Origin: Hevea brasiliensis
Lineage: Eukaryota; Streptophyta; Magnoliopsida; Malpighiales; Euphorbiaceae
Direction of reading: 5' to 3'
DNA length: 64,000 bases
NCBI RefSeq assembly: GCF_030052815.1
Contig: NC_079493.1
Location: 120,305,132-120,369,131, forward strand
The position numbers were made by a program, and so were the translations under genes. Below are positions 46,681 through 57,802 of the stretch, one piece after another. The notes beneath the pieces are model-generated. The model was not told where the DNA came from, searched no databases, and worked only from the letters and a program-made list of their open reading frames with translations. Numbering within the stretch: the first letter of the stretch is position 1; each line of letters begins with the position of its first letter.

Positions 46681-47509
46681 AACAAAATTAAGATTGCAAT
46701 AGAACATGGATTGCAAGTGTGAAAGATACCCTGGAATGATGAAATATAATTCTATGAAGCACAAACCATGAGAAATTTTCATCAAAAACACATCAATATA
46801 TTCAAAGTTCATCAAAAGTGCATCACACAAGCATGTAAAAATGGATCCTACATAAAAGACCTTTGAGAGCTATGCCATTTTGACTCAAATTCTGCAAATC
46901 AACATTTGGCACATAAAACTCCATAAAATTTGCATGAAGTTGCATCTAACCACAAATGAGAAATGAACTCTCCAAGATTCGCCAAGAAAATGCAGCATTT
47001 CTACCTTGTATCCTACAACCCAAAGAAGCTCAAAACTGCAAAAATGACTCACTTACCACCATAATATCATTATAAGCACAAATATTAGAAAATTACCCAC
47101 CCAACCTCACCAAAAACACATGTAATCTGCTGCAGATTTTATTGTTCTGCTTTGCATAAACGGATAGCAATTTATTGATTCACCAACCTTTCTCCATTGA
47201 TATACATCCAACTTCATCAAAACATGAGCCATTTTGCTCTGAGACACCCCTTTTGCTGCAGAATGTACATTTCCTCTGCATGAACTAGATTGCGGCTCTG
47301 CACAGATTATGCGACAAAAGCTTATCAGTTCTTTTGAAGGACTAAATTTGTCAAGTTAAATTACTTCCCCAATAGTTCTGACCCTTCTTCATTGAATTAC
47401 ATCTACAAGAGACAAAATTTAACAATGTCAAAAATTGAATTTGGGAGATTTAAGATAAAAACAAAATTAATGAAAATGAAAGTAAATCAACAAAAGCAAA
47501 ATAAAAGGA
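46681..47509 (-). other. AT-rich spacer, no gene seen
   Basis: The stretch between the palindrome array and the stem-loop has only short ORFs without domains. Confidence 0.5.
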
Positions 47510-47527
47510 CTTGGGATGCCTCCCAAG
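47510..47527 (-). other. Stem-loop after Athila pol
   Basis: On the minus strand CTTGGGAGGCATCCCAAG forms a CTTGGG/CCCAAG stem. The same element, CTTGGGAGGCAACCCAAG, stands at 57519-57536 in the plus-strand Athila. Position after coding sequence is shared. Confidence 0.6.
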
Positions 47528-47721
47528 AGGGCTAATTATAGTCCTTATTGGACTTTTCATGAATTTCCTTTGAAAAGAGGTGAGGATTGGAGAGCTTGTA
47601 ACGACTTGCTCCTAGTATTGGGTCTCGGTTATGTAATGCTTCAATCTATGCCCATTGACCTTAAAATTCCCAGTTTTCACTCCAAATTTCTATTGCTCCA
47701 TAAGGAAAAACCTTAGAAATT

Positions 47722-50700
47722 CTATATGGACCAGTCCACCTTGACTTGAGTTTTCAGGAACAATTTCAATCTTGAGTTGAACAACAAAGCTGAATCACCT
47801 TCTTTGAATTCCTTTTTCCTCGGATGCTTATCATGCCAAACTTTAGTTCTTTCTTTGTAAATACGGGCACTTTCATAGGCATCCATCCTCAATTCCTCAA
47901 GCTCATTAAGTTGTAACAACCTTTTCTCACCACTTGCTTAAGATCAAAATTCAAGGTCTGAATGGCCCAATATGCTCTATGTTCTAGCTCCACGGGTAAA
48001 TGACAAGACTTACCATACACCAACCTAAAGGGAGTAGTTCCTATAGGGGTTTTGTAGGCGATCCTATATGCCCATAAAGCATCATCTAGTTTGATAGACC
48101 AATCTTTCCTAGAATTGTTCCTTTGTTTTCTCCAAAATATGCTTGAGCTCTCTGTTAGAAATTTCAACTTGTCACGAAGTTTGAGGATGGTATGGGGTAG
48201 CTATCTTGTGCACTACACCATACTTCCTCATTAAGCTCTCAAATTGCTTATTACAAAAATGGGAACCCCATCACTAATTATAGCCCTAGGAGCTCCAAAT
48301 CTGCTCAAGACAAATTTTTCAAAAATTTTACTACCACTCTAGCATCATTAGTTGGAGTTGCAATAGCTTCCACCCACTTTGACACATAGTCAACCCCAAC
48401 TAAGATGTATCTATTACCATATGAAGGAGGAATGGCCCCATAAAATCTATTCCCCAAACATCAAATAATTCCACTTCAAGAATATTATTTAGGGGCATTT
48501 GATCTCTTTTGACAAATTTCCACTCCTTTGACATTTATCACAATCCAACACAAATTTCCTCACATCCTTAAAAGATTTGGCCAAAAGAAACCAGCTTGCA
48601 AAATTTTACTAGTTTGTCTTAGAGATGCCAAAATGTCCTCCATAATCGAAGCATGGCAATGATGCAAAATACTCTGGATTTCCTCTTGAGAATACATCTT
48701 CTAATTAGACCATCACAACATCTCCTAAAGAGTAAAGGATCATCCCATCTATAAAACTTCACTTCATGCAAGAACTTTTCTTTTGTTGCCATGTCATACC
48801 TAGAGGTAATATTCCACAAGATAGATAATTCACAAAGTCTGCATACCAAGGTAGTTTAGCAACAAGAGAGAAAAGTTGTTCATCCAAGAAAAACTCATCA
48901 ATAGGGATTTCATCCAATTCTTCACCATCCAATTTCAACCTACTAAGATTATCGGCAACTACATTTTCGGCTCCTTCTTATCTCTAATCTCCAAATCAAA
49001 CTCTTGTAGCATCAGAATCCACCTAATGAGCCTTGGTTTGGCCTCCTTTTTACGGAGCAAATACCTGATGGCTGCATGATCTGAAAATATAACCACCTTT
49101 GAGTCAATAATGTAAGGTCTGAACTTTTCCAATGCAAAGACAATTGCCAAAAATTCCTTTTCAGTTGTTGCATAATTTGTTTGAGCCTCATCCAGTGTTC
49201 TACTAGCATAATAAATAGCATAAGCCTTTTTGTCCTTTCTTTGACCAAGCACGCCCCCAATTGCATAGTTGCTAGCATCACACATAATTTCAAAAGGTAG
49301 GCTCCAATCGGTGGTTGCATGATTGGTGCGATGATGAGCTTGCTTCAACCTGCAAAAGGCATCCAAACACTCTTGGTCAAATTCAAATGGTGTGTCATTA
49401 CTTAACAAATTAGACAAAGGTTTAGCTATTTTAGAAAAATCCTTAATAAAGCGTCTGTAGAACCTGGCGTGTCCTAGGAAACTTCGAATTCCCTTGACAT
49501 TGGTAGGAGGAGCCATCTTCTCTATCACTTCAACTTTGGCTTTATCAACCTCTATTCCTCTGTTAGACACCAAATGTCCAAGCACTATCCCTTCTGAACC
49601 ATGAAATGACACTTTTCCCGATTTAACACAAGGTCGATGTCGCACATCATTTGCAAAATTTTAGAAAGGTTAGCCAAGCATATATCAAAAGAAGATCCAT
49701 AAGCAGAAAAATCGTCCATAAAAACCTCCATTATGTCTTCAATGAAATCGAGAAGATTGCCATCATGCACCTCTGAAAAGTGGCTGGTGCATTACACAAC
49801 CCAAATGGCATCCTTCTATAAGCAAAGGTTCCATATGGACAAGTAAAAGTGGTTTTCTCTTGATCATTTGGATGGATAGGGATTTGAAAAAACACGAATA
49901 TCCATCTAAATAGCAAAAGTAAGAATGCCTAGCTAGTCTTTCCAACATTTGATCAATGAAGGGAAGTGGAAAATGATCTTTTCTAGTGGCAACATTTAAT
50001 TTTCTGTAATCTATGCACATTCGCCAACTAGTCACCGTTCTAGTGGGAATTAATTCATTATTTTCATTTTTGACCACTGTCATTCCACCCTTTTTTGGGA
50101 CAACATGTCTTGGGCTCACCCAATCTTATGCGAGATGGGATATATGATCCCTGCATCAAGCAACTTCAAAATTTCCTTTTTAACAACTTCTTTCATATTT
50201 GGGTTCAACCTCCTTTGATGTTCAATAGATGGTTTACAATTTTCTTCCAAAATGATTCTATGCATGCAAAAGTGTGGGCTTATTCCCTTAATGTCATCTA
50301 TGGTGTATCCCAAAACTATCCTAAATTTTCTCAACACTCTTAACACTTATCGACCTCTAAAGTACTCAAGTTTGCATTTACAATTCTTTGGATAAGTGTT
50401 ATTAGTGCCAAGAAATTCATACAGTGAGAAGGAAGTTGCTTAAGTTCTACCTTAGGTGCATCTTCTTCCTTGAATGATGATTGCTTAAATTCCTTTTTCC
50501 TTTTGTGTGAGTTGAAAAACTGGAGCAGAAATGAATGGTGGACTTCCCTCTAAGTGTTGAGTATATGCAGCTACATGAGGGTTGTCATAGTCTATGCCTC
50601 CTCCATGAACCAAACAATTTTCAAGTGGATCTTCTGGATATTTCTTTCTGAAGTGTTCTTCAACCAGCTCATCAATAATATCAACTCTCAAGCAAGTATC

Positions 50701-51290
50701 AGCTTCAGAATGATGCTTTTTCATAGTGTTATTGATATTGAAAATTAACTGCTCTTCACCAACTCTAAGAGTAAGCTTTTCTCCTTTCACATCAATCAAT
50801 GCTCTGCTTGTAGCTAGAAAGGGTCTCCCCAAGATAATTGGAATATTAGAATCTTCCTCCATGTCCAAGATGACAAAGTCAACAGGTATATAGAACTTTC
50901 CAACCTTCAGGGGCACATTCTCCAAAATCCCTTCAGGATACTTGATTGTTCTGTCAGCTAACTGAAGAGAAATGTGGGTTGGCTTTAGATCTCCCATGTT
51001 GAGCTTTTCATAGATAGAAACGGGAATCAGGCGAACGCTGTCCGCTAAATCAAATAGAGCTTTTGTTGATCAAGACTCTCCATTGTTGCATGGAATTGAA
51101 AAACTCCTGGATCCTTAAGCTTTGGAGGAAGTTTCCTTTGGAGGATAGCACTACATTCTTACATCAAAGCTACAGTTTCATCATCTTCAAGTTTTCTCTT
51201 ATTTGAGAGAATTTCTTTCAAGAATTTTGCATAAGAGGGCATTTGTGAAAGAGCATCAACAAAGGCACATTTATGTAAAGTTTCTTCAAA
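47722..51290 (-). pseudogene. pol: Athila pol: protease, RT, RNase H, integrase, decayed
   Basis: From right to left on the minus strand: the protease region where DLGAS is expected reads DLADS (near 51055), then GDLKPTHISLQLADR and IPIILGRPFLAT (near 50830); RT with VTSWRMCIDYRKLN (near 50030), MPFGLCNAPATFQ (near 49800) and FMDDFS (near 49720); RNase H with [17 protein letters not shown] (near 49280); RT/RNase H is open over 228 residues at 49645-48959; integrase traces including GIDFMGPF (near 48450) and [12 protein letters not shown] (near 48190), then [20 protein letters not shown] (near 48020) and a tail at 47919-47722. There are at least six frameshifts and many stops, most in integrase. 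Not functional. Confidence 0.88.
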
Positions 51291-53044
51291 ACCTCTAAGA
51301 ACTTCCCAAATTGCCTATCAAGCGTGGCTTTGTGAAATCTTTGTGGAAAGGGAAGTTGTGGCTTGTAGGGCTCAGGAGGTATCTAGTTCTCTTATTTTTC
51401 TTCAAATTTCTCCTTACTCTCTTGTTTTCACTCTCATCGGTTCCTTTTTCATTTTCTCTCTTCTCACTGTTTTCACTCTTCTCATCTTTTATAACTTTAC
51501 CACTTCTTAAAGTAATAGCTTGACAATGCTCTCTTGGATTGTCTGGTTGACTTGGAAGCTTTCCAAAAGATTTGGCACTTGAGGAAGATGCTTGTTGTGC
51601 AATCTGGTTTTCCGGCGATACATTGTGTGTTTGCATTTGTTCCACCTTGCTTTCACCTCTCTCATCTCCTCATCATGCTTATTTTGGTTGGCAAGAATGC
51701 ATTGCAATAAAGCTTGATGGTGGAATTTCGTTCTTCTTTGTTTTGGTGGAGGGTTCATATTTTTCTTTGAAAATTAGGCAATGGTTGCCTATTTTGCTGA
51801 TATGGAACTTGACTTTCTTTGTTGTGGTTGAAAATTCGATTTTGAACTTGATTTTCTTGATTGCCCCATGAAAAGTTGGGATGATTCCTCCAATTTGGAT
51901 TGTAAGTTTGAGAATAAGGATTCCCCATTTGCTTGTTTCCATAATTACCAACATATGCCGCTTGTTCTCCATAATCTACTCCACATTGGTAGTTTCCTCT
52001 GCATAAGCCACTTGTTGTGAACTTCGGTGATGATGTTGAACTAACCAACATACTCAAATCTTCCATCTTCTTAGCAAGGACATTTGTAAGTGCATCAAAC
52101 TTTGCATTAATCATGTTGAATGGATCAAGATCATACATTCCAGTGACTTGCCTTTTACGAGTTGGGCTGGTCCTCTTGGACTACTCCAAAGATGAGTATT
52201 CTTTGCAATTTTCTCTAATAACTCATAAGCTTCATCTTCATGCTTTATAATAAATTCTCCTCTGTTTGAGCATCAATAATTCCTCTGATTGCGGGAGTGA
52301 CATTTGTGTAGAAATTCGATTTATCATCCATTTTGGAATGGCATGATGTGGGCATAATCTTTCCAATTCCTTCCATCTCATCCATGATTCATAGAGAGTT
52401 TCATCTTCTCTTGATGCGAAAGATGTCATTTGATTCCTCAGCTCTTGAGTTTTTCCAGGTGGAAAATATTGTGCAAGAAATGCATCAGTTAGTTGCTCCC
52501 AATTTGTAATGGAGTTGTAAGGTAAAGAATCAAGCCAATCCAATGCTCTATCTTTCAAAGAGAATGGGAATAGCTTCAATCTTGCTGCATCATCAGATAC
52601 TCCAGGTTGTTTTTGCATGTCGCAAATCATAGCAAACTTCTTCAGGTGTGTGTGTGGATTTTCAGAAGGATGTCCTCCAAATTGAGAGTTTTGGATCATT
52701 TGAAGAACTCCAAAATCCATCTTGTAACTATTTGCATCAATTCTTGGTCTTGCTATGCTCTCTCTCAAGTCATCAAAACGAGGAAAAGCATGATCCATCA
52801 TACTTCCCCTAGGCACATTTGCATTAACAACTTCTTCACCATGGGCTGCATTTTCATTATTTTGATCATTTCCAGCATTACCAACACCAATTCTAACTCT
52901 TTCATCAGCCATGTCTGCTTCAATTTCAATCTCTCTCACAGCTTCTTTCCTTTTTCTGGTTTCTTTCTTGTTGGCCTTACAAAATTTCTCAATTTCAGGA
53001 TTGAATAATAAGGATGTATCACTTGTGCTTCTAGCTCTTCTCAT
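51291..53044 (-). pseudogene. gag: Athila gag, decayed
   Basis: ATG at 53044 opens MRRARSTSDTSLLFNPEIEK. The conserved capsid block RLKLFPFSLKDRALDWLDSL is near 52570 and AQYFPPGKTQELRNQMTSF near 52450. After about 52310 the frame shifts; the rest appears in three frames: NMINAKFDAL (near 52110), NYNPNWRNHPNFSWGNQ-like text (near 51890) and QIAQQASSSSAKSFGKLPSQ (near 51590), followed by a charged linker with HCQAITLRSGK. The same blocks occur in the plus-strand Athila at 54800-56300, so the two are related but distinct families. Confidence 0.9.
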
Positions 53045-53157
53045 AAAAGATTAAGAGTACCTGAAAAAGAACAAACAAACACAAAATGAAAAGATAACAG
53101 AGATAAAACTAAAAAAAACAACTAAAATAATCAAGAATTCAATCTTAAACAAACAAC

Positions 53158-53175
53158 TCCCCGGCACCGGCGCCA
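53158..53175 (-). other. Primer binding site of the minus-strand Athila
   Basis: On the minus strand TGGCGCCGGTGCCGGGGA lies six bases after the 5' LTR. It differs at one base (GGTG for GTTG) from the plus-strand Athila site. Confidence 0.88.
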
Positions 53176-53181
53176 AAAACT

Positions 53182-54792
53182 TGATGCGTCCCAACCGCAA
53201 GTGCACGGGTCGTACAAGTAGTATAGAAAAATATCGATCCCACGAGGAGTTGTGTTAATGATTGAATTTTCGATATAAAAGTTGACTAAATTGAAGTATT
53301 TATGAGATTAAAATGATGAATTAATGGGTAATGGAGTGTGAAATCTAATTGTGCAAAATTAATATTCTATTCAACAATGTATTAATTAAACTAAAATTGC
53401 ATCAAATAGAAATAAGCAAGTTCAAATATGGCAATATTTAAATTGGCAAATGATTAAATTCGATTAGAAATTAACAATGGTAAAAGCGATTAGGAGTTCG
53501 GGATTTCATATTCGAGCTATTTTGGGATTTAAATTGGTTATCCAATCTTGTGAAACTAATGGGTTTTAAGGAGATTAATTCTTAAATCCTTTGAATTCCC
53601 TTTCGAGTGAGACAAAGAGTGCCTTAATCAAACTAATCCTACTTTCGTGGAGTTAGAATTAATTAAGACCAATTAAGTTCTTTAATTAATCTATGAATCC
53701 TCTTAATCCTTAGCCTATTTCTAGGTCTAAGTTAATTAAGTCCAATTTCACGATTATCTATCACAAGGCCTTCTCCTTTGATTGCTTCAACCATGGATTA
53801 AGAACATTACTCAATGGGATCCTACATTAAGCATGTCATTAAGCATACAAGAAATGAATAAAACTCATTAAGACCACAAAATATGGATTACCCAATCAAA
53901 ATCCTCAAAATATCTCAAATATTACAACCCTTACTCCAGAATCAAAAGTAAACTACTCACTATCCATAATGCTTACAAGATATGATGAGTTTAAATGGAA
54001 ATAAAGCTTTAATCTAAGCTAAGAAGTAAGTAATTAAACACTAGAAATGTAGAAAAGTGTAAAGAAAGAAAGAAATCTGCAAATCTTAGTTGAAAATGGT
54101 GTGGAAGGTGAAATGACTCCTCAAATTCTGCTTAGCCTCCTCCTTTCTTCCTTTGCTCCTTTTTTTTTTTCTAAAATGAGAAAATGGGACTATTTATATC
54201 ATTTTTCTGACATGGAGCCCTAAAATAGTATGTTCTAGGAGGAATACATTAAGGGAATCTTACTTGACTCATTAATGAACTCTTTATGGATTTGCATAAG
54301 TGGGTGCATAAGTTATCTGATCCCTTATGCGATTTAACTGATTCTGGATCACTTATGCGAAGCTGCATGACTTAGTGCATAGGTTATGCACAAATTCGTG
54401 AATGTGCATAAGGGAGGTGAGAATGTGCATAAGCTATGCAGTCTCCTTATGCACATTTAATTTGGTTCTAGAACGATGATCTTCCTCCTTATGCGAATCT
54501 GCATAGCTTATGCGGCAAGTTATGCCTGATTTGGTCAATGCATATTTCAGCTTGAAAACTTGTTTTTGGCATCTTTTTGCTGTAGAAGACACTCCTCAAT
54601 GGCAAAATTCTCTTTAGTCCTTCAAAAACACCATTTTTCCTACAAAACAAAGTAAAAATTACAAATTAGTGCAAAATTGACAACTATGAAAAACTAACTA
54701 ATTAACTAATGAAATTAGCTAAAAAATGACTAATAACCAAATAAAATGATTATGAAATTAGACCTAAATGACTATGCAAAATGTGTGCATCA
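53182..54792 (-). repeat. 5' LTR of the minus-strand Athila
   Basis: It pairs with 40171-41776 and is 1611 bases. Most of it is nearly identical to its partner, but differences cluster in 54290-54580. The TATA box (minus strand TATAAATA) is at 54190-54197. The ORF at 54781 that seems to start in it is really plus-strand Athila gag. Confidence 0.95.
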
Positions 54793-57475
54793 ACAAAAAA
54801 TAAAGAAATCAATTTATTCTTTGATCCAGAAATAGAAAAGACAGCAAAAGCATTAAGAGCAGAATCTAAAAGGAGAAAAACTGAAATTAAAGCTCAACAA
54901 CAACAAGAAAGAGGACAAGAGCAAGAGCAATTACAAGAAGAAATGGCAAACAACAATAACAACTACTCTGTGAAGGATCATGCCTATCCTAACATTGGGG
55001 ATTTCATGCCAAGTATCTCAAGACCAAGAGTAGAAGCTAATAATTTTGAACTGAAGCCTGCACTCTGTCAAATGGTACAAAAATCACAATTTGGAGGAAA
55101 TCCAGGTGAAAGTCCACATGTGCATCTAGCACACTTTCTTGAGATCAATGATATATTGAAGATAAATGGAGTTTCTGATGATGCAATTCGACTCAGATTA
55201 TTTCCTTTTTCTCTGAAGGACCGAGCTAGAGAGTGGTTACATTCATTGCCGCCGGGTTCTATCACAAAATGGGATGAACTTTCTCAAGCATTTTTAGCTC
55301 AATATTTTCCACTAAGCAAGACAGCTAAGCTAAGAAATGAGCTGACTTCTTTCAAACCTAGAGATGATGAGAGCTTGTATGAAGCATGGGAGAGGTACAA
55401 GGATTTGCAAAGGAGATGTCCACATCATGGGATTCCTAAGTGGATGCTTGTTCAACACTTTTACAATGGAGTTTCACCAGCTATTAGAAGTACAATTGAT
55501 GCATCTTCTGGAGGTGATCTTATGGAGAAATCTGAAGATGAAGCTTTTTCTGCTCTTGATAAAATTGCTTATAACAACTACCAATGGAGTTGTGAGAGGA
55601 ATGAGATCAAGAAACCAGCTGGTATGTTCGAGCTTGATGCCATGAATATGATTAATGCTAAGTTTGATGCTTTGACAAGGAAGATGGACAAGCTAAGCAT
55701 GAAAGTAGATTCTTCAGCTGGAGGTTCTAGTAATTCAGTAGAAGTTGGAGCTGCAAATATCAATTGTGCAGCAGATTTTTCTGCACTTAATCAAGATTTT
55801 TCAAGTGAGCAAGAGGATTATGTGGGGAACTACAATCAAAGACCAGGTGGTAACCCATTTTCTGCAACTTATGATCCAGCATGGAGAAACCACCCCAATT
55901 TCTCAATGGGAGGTAGACAAGGACAACATCAGAATTTTCAACAACCTTCTGGGTATCAACAACATCAGAATTTTCAGCAGAATAGAGGTCCTCCTCCTGG
56001 AATTCCTAAACCTCAAAATGCACCTGCTCCACCTCTACCACAACAAGCACAACCAGACAAGACAGCTAGATTAGAAGCTATGATTGAGACTCTACTTGTG
56101 AGCCATCAAAGTCAACAAGATATGATTTCTCAGTTAGCATCTAAAGTAGATCAAATGGCAACACACAACAAGATGTTAGAGAATCAAATAGCTCAACAAG
56201 CTAGCTCATCAAATAACAAAGCATTTGGGAAGCTCCCTAGCCAGCCAAAAAATTCAAGGGAGCAGTGCAATGCTGTTACTTTAAGAAGTGGAAAGGTAAT
56301 GGGGGAAGAACACGAAATTGAAGTAAAGTTGAAAGAAAAGAAAGATGAGTGTGAGAGTGAATCCACTTCAACTAAAGCTAAAGCTAGTAAGGAAGAAAAT
56401 GAAGAGAAAGAAGATAAAAAGAAAATAGAAGAGAAATATGTGCCTCCTGCACCGTACAAGCCACCATTGCCCTTTCCTCAGAGGTTTCAGAAAGCACAAT
56501 TAGATAAGCAGTTTGGGAAATTCCTTGAAGTTTTGAAGAAGTTGTATATCAACATTCCATTCACCGATGTCATTTCTCAAATGCCTTCTTATGCTAAGTT
56601 TTTGAGAGAGATTTTATCAAATAAAAGAAGGTTAGAAGATTATGAAACTGTTGCACTTACTGAGGAGTGCAGTGCTATATTGCAGAACAAGCTCCCACCT
56701 AAGCTGAAAGATCCTGGAAGTTTTTCCATACCATGTCACATTGGAGAAACGAGTATTGAGAGAGCATTATGTGACTTGGGGGCTAGTGTTAGCTTGATGC
56801 CACTTTCCATATGTGAGAAGTTAAAGGTTGGAGATCTAAAGCCCACAACTATTTCTTTGCGAATTGGTGAGATCTATAAAGTATCCAGTTGGGATTTTAG
56901 AGAATGTACCATTAAAAGTTGGGAAGTTTTTCATTCCAGTGGATTTCATTGTACTAGAGATGGAGGAGGATGTAAGAACGCCCATCATACTTGGAAGGCC
57001 ATTTTTAGCCACTGCAGGAGCTAATATAGATGTAAAGAATGGGAAATTGAAGTTGACAGTGGGGGAGGAGGAAATAGAGTTTAATTTATTCCAACATTCC
57101 AAGGAACCAACTGTGATGAATTCTTGTTATAGGGTAGATGTTATAGAGCATGATGCTGAAACTGAAGTTACTAAACTAGAGGAAAATCAAGCTATTCCAA
57201 TGCAATGCAATCAGCATAAAGTGCGAAAGAAAAAGTCAGCTTCACCATCTCATTTGATTAACAATGAAGCTTCAAAAGTTAAGCTCAAGCCTCCATCAAA
57301 ATCACTCAAAAGAGGAGATTCATCTAAAGTTTGTAAGAATATTCTTCAAGATATAGTTGGGATTCTGAACAAAGCAACAGGTATTTTCACATATAATGGA
57401 AAAAAGTTGAAGTATAAATTCATTTCAGCACCTGTTGTGAAGGGAGGTAATATTTTCCAATTCCAACCACCATGA
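54793..57475 (+). pseudogene. gag-pro: Athila gag-protease of the plus-strand element
   Basis: It continues MRRT from 40170. Gag is open for about 690 codons: RLRLFPFSLKDRAREWLHSL (near 55187), AQYFPLSKTAKLRNELTSF (near 55300), NMINAKFDAL, a Gln-rich stretch with NHPNFSMGG (near 55890), a coiled segment, and KLPSQPKNSREQCNAVTLRS (near 56230), then a Lys/Glu-rich linker. The aspartic protease has LCDLGASVSLMPLSI (near 56770). A frameshift near 56865 moves the reading frame, which runs on through IKYPVGILENVPLKVGKF and IILGRPFLAT to a stop at 57473-57475. Gag here is better preserved than that of the minus-strand Athila. No RT follows. Confidence 0.9.
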
Positions 57476-57518
57476 GCTTTGAAAAGAAGGTCAAGCTTAA
57501 GACCTTAAACAAGCGCTT

Positions 57519-57536
57519 CTTGGGAGGCAACCCAAG
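57519..57536 (+). other. Stem-loop after Athila gag-protease
   Basis: CTTGGGAGGCAACCCAAG, with flanking CGCTT and CG extending the pairing. It matches the stem-loop at 47510-47527, which there follows integrase. Confidence 0.55.
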
Positions 57537-57697
57537 CGTATCCTTTTATAGTTTATTAATTTTCTATTTCATCTCATTTTAGTTTTTACCCTCATTAAAC
57601 TCAAAAGTGACATTTGTTTATCTTTTGTAGGTCATTCATGAAGATTGGGTAAATTGACACTTGTAGCAAAAAGAAAGAATTAAAAGAGAGCAAGTAT
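57537..57697 (+). other. Short non-coding tail of the plus-strand Athila
   Basis: No ORF or known motif beyond the stem-loop. It ends at a duplicated piece of gag. Confidence 0.5.
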
Positions 57698-57801
57698 AAG
57701 CACAACCAGACAAGACAACTAGATTAGAAGCTATGATTGAGACTCTACTTGTGAGCCATCAAAGTCAACAAGATATGATTTCTCAATTAGCATCTAAAGT
57801 A
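57698..57801 (+). repeat. Duplicated 104-bp gag piece at the truncation point
   Basis: This is a copy of 56045-56148 with two differences in 104 bases. It lies directly at the junction with CRM RT and marks the rearrangement that removed the 3' part of the Athila element. Confidence 0.92.
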
Positions 57802-57802
57802 T

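Larger units (their letters stand above)
40171..54792 (-). mobile_element. Complete Athila-type Ty3/gypsy element, minus strand
   Basis: LTRs 40171-41776 (3' LTR) and 53182-54792 (5' LTR) flank all parts in minus order: primer site, gag, protease, RT, RNase H, integrase, stem-loop, palindrome array, env-like region, polypurine tract. The duplications ACAAA at 40166-40170 and 54793-54797 are identical. Length is 14,622. It splits the gag start of the plus-strand Athila, so it is the youngest insertion on this side. Confidence 0.96.
38380..57802 (+). mobile_element. Athila-type element, plus strand, 3' truncated and split
   Basis: It has a 5' LTR 38380-40010, primer site 40018-40035, gag start 40157-40170, then after the minus-strand Athila the gag-protease region 54793-57475 and a short tail to about 57801. 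There is no RT, integrase, polypurine tract or 3' LTR. The left flank GAGCC (38375-38379) would be its duplication; no right copy exists because the 3' end and the adjoining CRM RT codons were deleted. Confidence 0.88.
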
